NCBI GenBank assembly: GCA_002682825.1
Contig: NOKP01000028.1
Span: 372,001 to 436,000 of the forward strand
Source of the DNA: Neonectria sp. B-13
Lineage: Eukaryota > Ascomycota > Sordariomycetes > Hypocreales > Nectriaceae
Length of the DNA: 64,000 bases
Direction of reading: 5' to 3'
Made by a program: the position numbers and the translations under genes. Below, piece by piece: positions 55,834 through 64,000 of this stretch. The notes beneath the pieces are model-generated. The model saw only the letters and a program-made list of their open reading frames with translations, searched no databases and had not been told where the DNA came from. The stretch's first letter is position 1, and each line of letters starts with the position of its first letter.

Positions 55834-56784
55834 TCAAATTAGGCTACTGTACCTCGCTAATGGTAAGCTAAAATCTGTCCGACAATAAACCGTATTTTCA
55901 ACGTCAAAGCCAAGAAGTTCGAAATCCGCAGCCTGCACCTCAGTAAGACCGCAAATTTCAGGACGAACGAAATCCTTGCACTCGAAAGCGCTCCTGATTG
56001 ACCCGACACTGTAAGGACCGCATGCCCAATTACTCATTATCATCTGATGATGAAACTCTACCACGAGATTTGTTCTTTTCATGAGATCGTCGCAAGCTTT
56101 TAGACAGAGCGGTGAGGGAGAAGACTTGCGAGCCTTATTCCATGAGATTTTGAACCCGATTGAAAAGTCGTCCGCCTCACACGAGAAATGCTGAACAGTA
56201 TCGTATAACTGCCCCATGGTCACTCCGGTGCCGAAGACATGTTTCGAAGGTGCTACAGTTGGGCTGACCAAAGCTGTTTGGACCTTTTGAAACCAAGTGT
56301 CTACTTCTTCAAACCAGATGAACCCAAGTAATGGCGGAGGTGGCTGGGACACGAGCATTCGTCTCCAGCTAGCACCGCTGCGAGTGAAACATCTTTGTCG
56401 ACAGGTAGGTTCCACAATAGTGATGCTTTTTATCAGAGCTCGTAATCTGAGTGCAGACTCTGGACACCAAGGTTGCCTAAAGAAGGAGTCGGCACGCCGA
56501 ATGCGGATTTTTGGTCTGTTTATGTCAAAGAAGACGTCCCCGAACGTTTCGACTAAGAGGGGATTGAGGGTGGGTGTGTTTCCCGTGGATGGTGATGTTA
56601 TCGGCTGAAAAAACAAGGCCTGTTGAATCCGAGGCGAATTTGCCATTGTATCTGACCACCGCTTACAGACGCGAGAGGCAGAAACCAGGAGCGTCGTCAT
56701 ATCGAGATGCAAGAATACCATCTCGAGAAGTTCCGGGGTTCGAAACATCCGCATACTGGCGAATGCGCAAGCTTGCGATTCCAT
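55834..56784 (-). CDS. F-box protein
   Basis: A single exon, 316 residues. Residues about 13-57 (FRTPELLEMVFLHLDMTTLLVSASRVCKRW in two overlapping halves) form an F-box with the expected Pro, Leu and Trp pattern, followed by SPRIQQALFF, which is typical of a large ascomycete F-box family. The rest has no WD40 or leucine-rich repeats and looks like the family's own C-terminal domain. An F-box recruits Skp1 to an SCF ubiquitin ligase. The substrate is unknown. Gene order gives no hint. Confidence 0.83.
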   Translation of the reverse strand: MESQACAFASMRMFRTPELLEMVFLHLDMTTLLVSASRVCKRWSDTMANSPRIQQALFFQPITSPSTGNTPTLNPLLVETFGDVFFDINRPKIRIRRADSFFRQPWCPESALRLRALIKSITIVEPTCRQRCFTRSGASWRRMLVSQPPPPLLGFIWFEEVDTWFQKVQTALVSPTVAPSKHVFGTGVTMGQLYDTVQHFSCEADDFSIGFKISWNKARKSSPSPLCLKACDDLMKRTNLVVEFHHQMIMSNWACGPYSVGSIRSAFECKDFVRPEICGLTEVQAADFELLGFDVENTVYCRTDFSLPLARYSSLI

Positions 56785-57159
56785 TTTGGAAGGGCTCTCG
56801 ATGCGAATGTCACAGTGGTGGGATAAAACGTGTGGTTGTGAAGGCGAAGTACTGGGGGCGTTCTATCTGCTAGTGGCTGCCTTTCTAACAATTGGTCAGG
56901 TGACCATAACAAATGTGGCTGAGCAATAATGTTTGCCTCCTCCGTCCGGGTTTGCGCCTGGATTGTAAGGCCACTAGCGACAACAGTGATCACCTTTAGG
57001 AAACACGTTTCCCCCCCTTTTCGTAGTTACGTACCTACATACGAATACACAATGAACTGGAGGGACTTCAGTAGGAGAGTTTCACTTTAGAAGCGTATGA
57101 CAGATTGAAATATGAGTATTTACAGGTGATGCAGCATGGAAGGCATAGAACCAGGAAAA
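56785..57159. other. Intergenic region between F-box gene and transporter relic
   Basis: Presumed promoter of the F-box gene. A 98-codon frame on the minus strand has no motif. The C-terminal half of the transporter relic was looked for here and not found. Confidence 0.45.
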
Positions 57160-58273
57160 CTCACGCTAGCTGCGTTAGGAATACAGAAGACAACCATAAA
57201 AGCGGAAGAAAGCCATGTCTTTGGGTCGATGAAGGCTTTCTGAGCGCCTTCCAGTCGAATTTTCCAGTGTTTTGAGTCCCCTAAGTCAAGCCGATGCGCC
57301 CGTGTGCGCGCTGTGGCTCATCGGGAGTTAAAAGCCGTGCCGTCTTTGGTTGGCCTGAGAGGAGCCAGAGCAGGACCCCTCCAAATTGCGATTGTGATCA
57401 CTCCTATACTGATACATAGCCACTAAGTGATATTGAGTTAGCCCACCGTCGCCAGGTTGCACTCTGGGACATAGTTCTGTTGTGCAATCCCGTTCTGCGG
57501 ACGACTTACCCTCCACTGTGAACTGTGCCAGGAATCCGAACGATTACATACGCCATTACACCTCCAATGATCGTGTCAAAGGAATTACCGGACACCCAGA
57601 CGTACTTGCGTGAGACGTGTTCTAGAGTAACGAGTAACGTACCACATGCTAGTCATTGGACTGAAACCGGGGGAAATGGAGTTTTCAAAAGCCGCAAGCA
57701 AGCCTCGCAGAGCCAACAGTGGAATATATGAGAATAGTGTAGCATGACCTGCGAGGACGATTGCCCAAAGCTTCCTGGTTGTTTCATCCAACCAGCCAAG
57801 CAGAACAAAAAGGTTTACAGACGACACCACGATAATCACTCACATTGAAACAGTCAAAAACGCCCCAGGAACAAACAAGGTAGCCGACATAGAACCCGCT
57901 TGCTAGCCAAGAGCACTGTTGGCCACCAAGATGCTGCCGCCGGGGTGAGCTTGTGTCGTTAACATAGAGATGATTCCATGCCGTACAGCATCTTCCTGAA
58001 TGTCCATGATCGAGTCATAGTTCAAGGAAGCTTTGGACAAGTATTGCAGCATGTATGAAACCAAGAGCAAGGACATCAAGCATTTGGCAATTAGCATGGT
58101 TACGTGAAACGGTGACCTCGATCGTTGAAAGCTCACTCAATAGTCAATTTTCTGAACCAGCTTCTTCGATATCAATGGGCACTTGGTCACCATCACAAAG
58201 TATCGATGAATACGTTGTGAGAGATTTCGTCACGAACTAGCTTCTTGATGGATGAATCTCGGTCATTGGACAT
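57160..58273 (-). pseudogene. DAL5/allantoate permease-type MFS transporter, dead copy
   Basis: Pieces of an anion:cation symporter of the DAL5 type follow each other in the right order but in different frames. They are a start like MSNDRDSSIKKLVRDE at 58273, helix 1 SYMLQYLSKASLNYDSIMDIQED near 58050 (split here for length), and LLALRGLLAAFENSISPGFS with TSMWY near 57690. Next comes IIGGVMAY near 57550, and AQKAFIDPKTWL followed by a helix near 57210. Several stops and frameshifts separate them, and the second half of the transporter is missing. Functional relatives import allantoate, nicotinate, pantothenate or similar anions. Confidence 0.75.
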
Positions 58274-59196
58274 CTTGGGATCAGAAATGACGTTGCAAAA
58301 AAGGGTACTTGTAGAACTTGAAGATTTGCGTGGTGAAAGTGATCAAGTAGGGAATTGACCAGGTACAGATCGCGAGTTGATGGTAACTTATGGTTTCAAG
58401 CCCTTTGCCACGAGCTCGAGGGCAAGGGTTATTTTCATGCTTCTACGCCAGAACGTAGGGTGGCGTCATCTTGATACGCTTCACTATCTTGAAAGTGACT
58501 GAAAACAATCACGTCAGAACTGTGGCAGTGTGGAACTGGGTGGCTTGATGAAGGCTGCAAGTCTTCATCCCAGTAGACCGCTATCTTTGCAACCTCAACG
58601 AACATTTCAGTCGGACCAGAACCATGACCATCTCAGTCGCCGAGGAAGATCGTTGTCGACAAGTCATCCAGGATGCCATTGAGCAGCGTCGTGGTGCATA
58701 TAGGGACGTGGACACCGGGCATCCTTTCCCGCACTTCATCCGTAGTCCATGTCGGGAGCGCGAGGGGCTGCTTCGGAACGGTGAAAAGCGTGGTCTTGGA
58801 ATGTGGCCAGTCTGACAGGTTGGTTACAAGCAGAGAGGAGCTAGTACCAACATGTGATTGGACTGCGCGATTCCAAGACGCTGGGGGAAGGGAAGAGCTG
58901 GACGCTATAGGTTAGTTTACGCAACACTCTTCTACACCCCCGCATTTTCGTGACAAGTAGCCAGGGTTGTCCAGTTTGCCAAGACAATGAGAGCCGGCGA
59001 ATTCTACAGTCAGCTAGTGTTATTTCGGGATGGTTGCCTCTTGTAGTTAACGACGTGATGCCAAGGATGCCAAGTATATTGGAAAAATGGGTTATGGACT
59101 ATCTATATATCACCCAGGGCCCACAGGAACGCCACCATCTCTCAACGCGCGTCTCATTCGCAAATGGTGTTGGGGAACGACACATAAGTTGTCAAA
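58274..59196. other. Intergenic region, no supported gene
   Basis: Frames of 60-80 codons at 58.6-58.9 kb show no motif and are not splice-consistent. The final part is the promoter of the gene at 59197. Confidence 0.45.
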
Positions 59197-60736
59197 ATGT
59201 ATTTCCAACGTATTTTCATCATAATCGGCTTTCTACAATTATTCTTAGGTCCGTTTGGATCGGTTTTCACCAGGATCTAACACTGGGATTTGACACTAAC
59301 ATATACTCTAGAAACCGCACGGGGTGTCGAATGCACAAACGTCACGATCTCAACTGCAAAAGATGCCACCCAAGTTCGAAATGATTGCAAGACTATCAAA
59401 GGCTGGCTGAAGTTCAACAGTGTGAACGAAACTCTCAATCTTGACGGCATAGAGACTATCGATGGTGACGTGGAGCATTACGGCGATGGCTTCGAAGGGG
59501 ATGGAGACATGGATACGCCATATCCCACCAGCAGAACCACCTTTGTAATCCATTGCTCGACACTCAAATCCGTCGAGGGGAGCGTTTACTTCTGGCGCTT
59601 TGATGGCCTTGCAGAACTCCGATTTCCCAATCTCACCAGGGTTGAAGGCGGCTTTACCCTGCAAGGCATGAATTGGCTCAAGCTCCTGGACATTACGAAG
59701 CTCACGCACCTCGGTAGCTTGTCACTCGGAGGTAAACACTTGACGACTCTTCGACATGAGGGCTTCAAAGGCTTTACTGGCACGTCGTACAATGGTGGTT
59801 CACTTTCCTTCGTGGCGGCGAGAGTTGATTCACTGGACAGTTGGTTCAGATATCCTCTAACGATAAGGAAAACGGTTCAGGAATTCAGCCTCGACGACGC
59901 ACCAGGATCCGTGGGCATTAACGGGTGGAATTTTCCCAATATCAGGAATATCACCATTGGCTGGGCCGAAACCGACAAAGTCTTGATCAGATCCTTCGGA
60001 GCCAATGGCACCGCTGGCGACGGCATTAGTGTCAAGTTTGGTGGATCCCAAACCAAATCAATGGAAATTGACCTCGTGCAGCTTGAAGGGAACGTGACAA
60101 TCCTTGAGGGTGGTCCTGTTCTTAAAAAGCTTGAAGCTGAGAGTCTCGTTTTCCAAAACTCTGAAGGGAAAGAGTTGGACCTATCTATCTTTGACAAGGT
60201 AACAAACCTCACGATTGAAAATAACGGAAACCTGCAGAAGATCAGATTGTCGCCCTCAGCCGTCGACTGGGAAAATGTGAAGCTATCCATACGGCATAAT
60301 CAAAATCTTACGCTGGCTTCTGAGTATCGTGACCCTGAAAACAAGACGGACAAGTTCTGGTATTGGCCCGGAGGAGATATGCGCGGTATCACAATTGAGT
60401 ATACTCCTGTGGGCAACGACTTTTTGTGAGTTTCCTTGATATGTACACTGGAGATCATTTGTCTAATCTATATCTTCAAGCACATCATTTCTACAAGATC
60501 GGAACTCGTCGAAAAATGTATCCAAGGTTCTAGACGAGTTCATTGTGTCACCATGGTGGCTCATGGAGGACAACGCAACGAACTTTAATTGCACACCTTT
60601 TGACGAGCTGCGTAATAAATCTGTGCTGCCCAAGGATTATGATTGCGTGGCTTATGAGGTCTCGGCTGGTGCTACTCTGGTTATTTGGAGCTTTGCCACA
60701 ATAGCACTTTTGACGAGTGCTATTCACTTGCTTTAG
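59197..60736 (+). CDS. ECM33/SPS2-like GPI-anchored wall protein
   Basis: Three exons (59197-59248, 59312-60425, 60481-60736), introns of 63 and 55 nt, 473 residues. The tiny first exon encodes a hydrophobic signal peptide (RIFIIIGFLQLFL). The body shows the receptor-L-like repeats of the ECM33 family: VECTNVTISTAKDATQ, a C-terminal Cys to close it, then ordered strands of the type LRFPNLTRVEGGFTL and LKKLEAESLVF. At least eight N-x-S/T sites are present. The last 24 residues (SAGATLVIWSFATIALL, then a short tail) are a GPI-attachment signal preceded by a small-residue cleavage site. ECM33 relatives support cell-wall integrity and polar growth. The protein should be at the plasma membrane or wall. 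Confidence 0.87.
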
Positions 60737-61258
60737 CAGCAGCTTTAAGAGATGTCATCAGCTTGGAAACATACTCGGGAAGACGAATGCAATAGCTCCT
60801 GAGAGCAATGTAATTCAGTCTCTCGGCAATCCCGAGTGGAGGGCAATTCCGTGGGATGCAATCGCGGCTGGGCGAAGATCTGTCCAGTCGAGCTGTGGTT
60901 CAACATTACCTACACCATTCTTAGCAAGGTTCGGAGTAAGGATGGAACCGTATTTTGCGAGCTTACTGTTTACGGCTGGTCACAGTGGTAGAAAGGAATT
61001 GTGATTAAAAGGGGAGGAAATATGGAAAGCAATGCTATGGGATCGGATCTATTGTATTTATAGGCTATACCCAAACATAGAAATGCCCTTGATCACTTTC
61101 GTCGATCTCTTCATGCGCTCTGAAGTAGGATTATCTCCAAGCTCAGTGGGAGATACCCATAAGTAAGTACCTATTAATGCGCTGCTGGAGTAGGTAATGA
61201 TACTATTAAATGTCTACCTGTTGACTAATGACACCCGTGCTGTCTTCCTTTCTCTCTC
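60737..61258. other. Shared 3' region of two convergent genes
   Basis: No supported gene; a 95-codon frame from 60717 overlaps the end of the wall-protein gene and has no motif. Confidence 0.5.
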
Positions 61259-63229
61259 TTAGGCAGACAGATCTGAGCTAGTCACGTTGACTGGCATGAG
61301 TAAGAAACTGTCGTATTTTCCACCGACGTGGATGATGTGGGTGCCGTTGTTCCTACTCTTCGGGGCGTCAATTCGTTGCTCGTTCACGAACGCAGGGTTT
61401 GAATTGATTGCCCCTCCAAGATCCAGCATCGAGACATTCGCACCGGGAGCAAATGTCCCCGCGTTTTCCAGAAATGGGATGATGGCAGTCCCAAAACCCA
61501 TATCTGACTCAGGAGACGCAATAATCGCCGGGGCAATAGTCAATGCTAAACGTTCACCAGGATGGAAACGCAGTGCAATGGGCCACAGTCCGATGTCAAT
61601 GGACACAATCTGTCCCTCATCCAAAAGCTCTTCGCGGTCGTGAGGATGATACGGCTCAAAGGGAGTAGACCGACTTGAGTCCAACGCACGGTGGGACACA
61701 CGCAAGGTTCCGGTGGCAGAGATGGTGCTGCTCGATTCAGTGCCAGCACCAGCGAAGGAGGTGCCATTGGAGGAGCGTTTCTCAACCGTCACAACGAGGT
61801 CTAGGTCAGAAGACCCGACGGTTGATACCCAGAGTCGCACTTTCATGAAGCCGTTGATCTCGATGAGTTGAGGGATTGTGTAGTTTAGCGTGACACCGTT
61901 TGGCTGCTCCTCAACACTATAGGCAATAGAGCTCTCCGTAGATGACATGTCATCGCTCAACTCTCCATCAGTTTGCAAATGGAGTGTCTTAGTTTCTAGC
62001 CCCAGCACTGGCCAGTCAGATACCACGCGATCGACGGTGTCTTCATGGCCAGGATCCAGGACGGAGATCCGGACGTGGGGCGTAGACTCCCAGTCGTTGG
62101 CCTCGTCTTTAAGGTATCGATCAAAGAACTTGGTCAGCTCCTCAACATGCTCGGACTGGTAGTAGTCCTCCCATTCGTGAGTGTTATGAACGCGTAGCCA
62201 CTTCTGCAGCGAACTGATCTTCCGGAAGGCGTCGAGGGTGCCGCGGGTGTGCACAGCGTTGGTGTAGCTCGCAACAATGTACGCCGGAACCTCGATTTCG
62301 CTGAGTCGAGCGATCTTGTCTTCCCAGTATAGATTGATGAGCCCCTGACTCGCTAGCATCCGGGGACCGTCTTCGATGAAGTTGTTACCAGAAAAAGTGG
62401 TGATGATGGCTTCTGAGAAGCCTGGAGCTGGAACGCCGCCAGGGGTTGTACTGTCCCGATAGACATCTGTCAAGCCCTCCCACGGAGCAATAGCACTGAG
62501 ATGCGGAGGACTCTCAGCGGCGATGAACCACTGCGAAACAGCAAGGTACGAGTTTCCCGACATGCCAACCCTGCCCGAGCTCCAAGGCTTTGCAGCAGCC
62601 CACTCCACGAAGTCGTACCCGTCTTCAGCGAGCTGCCGACCCCAATAGGTCATGTTGCCCTCAGAAGCGTATGCACCACGAGTGTCCGGGTTCAATACGG
62701 CGTATCCCTGGCTAACCCAGTAGGCGGGATCTGGACCTTCGAATTTCTGGAGCTCGGAAACCCACGACAGAGGCACGTTGGATCTGTTCGCAATGTCGTC
62801 CAGCCACTGACCACCGATTTCCTTTCCGTAGGGGCTCCATGCAACGAGTGCAGGCACGGTAGCGTTACCCACGGGACGAAATATGTCGGTGTAAATGACT
62901 ATGCCGTCTCGAAGCGTGACGGGGACATCGCGCTCGAAGAGAATATCGCAGGGCAGTTCCTTGGCACCCTCTCGGCGAATTGTGCCAGCTTTGAGGACGA
63001 AGGTTTCGGGCTTGAAACCTGGGTAACGAGCGCGAGGGGCATCGGTTGGAAGAAGGCGTCTCATAGGCACAGAGTACGAGTCGTCTCCGTATATTTTGAG
63101 GGCTGCCTGTACAATCTCGCCCCCAACGGCTCTCGAGGCTGCATCAGACGGAGAAATAAACAAGGCCGCTGCGAGGCAAGCTATCGCGGCGGACAAAAGG
63201 GAAGGATGCTTAGGAAAGTGTTTAGCCAT
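61259..63229 (-). CDS. Secreted CocE/NonD-family hydrolase (X-Pro dipeptidyl-peptidase S15 fold)
   Basis: A single exon, 656 residues from the first ATG at 63229. The N-terminal hydrophobic stretch (about residues 9-26, ending near SPSDA) is a signal peptide, so export is likely. The alpha/beta-hydrolase part shows TLRDGIVIYTDIFRP, SPYGKE (Y134 at the oxyanion position) and GMSGNSYLAVSQW with nucleophile S227. The C-terminal beta-sandwich has the family motifs HPHDRE, IDIGLWPIALRFHPGERL and IHVGGKYDSFLLMPV. Relatives include bacterial cocaine esterase, alpha-amino-acid ester hydrolases and X-Pro dipeptidyl-peptidases; the substrate here is unknown. About seven N-glycosylation sites fit secretion. 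A broken relative lies at 6650-7215. Confidence 0.91.
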   Translation of the reverse strand: MAKHFPKHPSLLSAAIACLAAALFISPSDAASRAVGGEIVQAALKIYGDDSYSVPMRRLLPTDAPRARYPGFKPETFVLKAGTIRREGAKELPCDILFERDVPVTLRDGIVIYTDIFRPVGNATVPALVAWSPYGKEIGGQWLDDIANRSNVPLSWVSELQKFEGPDPAYWVSQGYAVLNPDTRGAYASEGNMTYWGRQLAEDGYDFVEWAAAKPWSSGRVGMSGNSYLAVSQWFIAAESPPHLSAIAPWEGLTDVYRDSTTPGGVPAPGFSEAIITTFSGNNFIEDGPRMLASQGLINLYWEDKIARLSEIEVPAYIVASYTNAVHTRGTLDAFRKISSLQKWLRVHNTHEWEDYYQSEHVEELTKFFDRYLKDEANDWESTPHVRISVLDPGHEDTVDRVVSDWPVLGLETKTLHLQTDGELSDDMSSTESSIAYSVEEQPNGVTLNYTIPQLIEINGFMKVRLWVSTVGSSDLDLVVTVEKRSSNGTSFAGAGTESSSTISATGTLRVSHRALDSSRSTPFEPYHPHDREELLDEGQIVSIDIGLWPIALRFHPGERLALTIAPAIIASPESDMGFGTAIIPFLENAGTFAPGANVSMLDLGGAINSNPAFVNEQRIDAPKSRNNGTHIIHVGGKYDSFLLMPVNVTSSDLSA

Positions 63230-64000
63230 TGCAAAGCGCCAAAACAAAGAAATGGCATGAAATGCTACTTAAGCTGGTGTCGGTTGTGATTCTGAACTTT
63301 AGTCACGAAGGGAGCATTGGCTTTATACTTGATGGACTGGAATAGCTTGACATTAGAGGGTAAGTGGACGCGCAATGATAACGCCATTTCCGGGGGTCAA
63401 GACTTCGGGTGGACACAATCCCCCTATGTGTCCAAGTCCGACGGCAACGAGCATTCTTGTCTACGAGCCGTACAAGCAGTAATTACACGGTGTGTAGCAT
63501 ATTGGTTCGTGAACCCCCCCGCAAAAACAGTGTGTGGGTGGGTACTAACCCAGATGCCCAATTCGCTGCGTCGTTCAGTCCCTGTCAATACAATACTAGC
63601 CCGCTTTGTCCACCGCTTAACTCGGGGCACAGTGGGGTGTAGAAAGTTTGAGTCCGTTGTAAGTTACTCGTCACGGACCGGGCGGGTTCTTTCAGTATGC
63701 GTTCATTAGCTGTAGGCCAAGAGATTGAGCTCGGATACTACATTGAGCCGGGAAGCGCCGGACGAGTGGAGATGGAGGCTATGGCTCTAGATTGAATGCG
63801 TCATATACAGGTGATGAATGGTGTAGATATTCGCCGCTTAGAGACTCTAGATTACTCAATGGCCACTGGGGGCGGCTCACAACACGACGTCATGTTCCGT
63901 GACTCGTAGCTCGCTGTCCGAGCTCATTAGCCGTGAATATGATATCACAGCGCCATTACCCTTGCCTCGTAGTCGTACAGAAACCGGTGTCACTCGTGCC
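63230..64000. other. Right flank without a supported gene
   Basis: Presumed promoter of the hydrolase gene that starts at 63229. A 130-codon frame at 63317-63709 has no motif. No gene entering from the right edge is recognisable. Confidence 0.45.

Noticed and set aside
58490..58915. Possible small gene upstream of the ECM33-like gene
   Set aside because: Two overlapping short frames have no motif, and no splice model links them to each other or to the gene at 59197.

Overview
The window is nuclear DNA of a filamentous ascomycete (Pezizomycotina). The evidence is the set of short GT-AG introns (43-131 nt, often with CTAAC- or CTGAC-like branch sites), the gene families present (PTH11-like 7-TM protein, RTA1-like protein, Zn2Cys6 regulator, KRE9-like and ECM33-like wall proteins, DUF4246 protein), and pseudogenes with CAG-to-TAG stops of the kind left by repeat-induced point mutation (RIP). 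A Sordariomycete is most likely, but the species cannot be named from sequence alone. I reconstructed splice sites by eye; exon coordinates are given in each entry.

Layout. At 2.9-5.9 kb two tail-to-tail genes carry the same unusual Cys/His array. A broken fragment of a CocE-type hydrolase and an AT-rich island follow at 6.6-7.8 kb. A 7-TM PTH11-like receptor lies at 9.4-10.8 kb. At 11.5-16.6 kb there is a 1648-residue fusion of an indoleamine 2,3-dioxygenase-like haem domain, a P450-reductase-type FAD/NADPH module and cytochrome b5. From 19.6 to 30.3 kb lie an alcohol dehydrogenase, a frameshifted KRE9-like wall protein, a dead nitrate transporter, an RTA1-like protein, a small GRF zinc-finger protein, a sugar-transporter scrap and a DUF4246 oxygenase-like protein.

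From 31.9 to 40.1 kb an aldehyde dehydrogenase, an amino acid/choline-type permease and a copper amine oxidase sit side by side. The permease and the oxidase are divergent, so the three look like an amine-uptake and amine-degradation cluster. At 41.1-45.8 kb a protein kinase with a C-terminal SH3 domain and a von Hippel-Lindau (VHL) beta domain is followed by a small atypical kinase. After that come a fungal-specific polytopic membrane protein, a Zn2Cys6 regulator, an amidoligase-family protein, a small hypothetical, an F-box protein, a dead DAL5-type transporter, an ECM33-like GPI protein and a secreted CocE/NonD hydrolase.

The two most unusual items are the dioxygenase-reductase-cytochrome b5 fusion, which looks like a self-sufficient haem enzyme, and the kinase-SH3-VHL protein. 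In the latter the residues of the VHL hydroxyproline pocket are kept with exact spacing. At least three nutrient transporters are present only as decayed copies.
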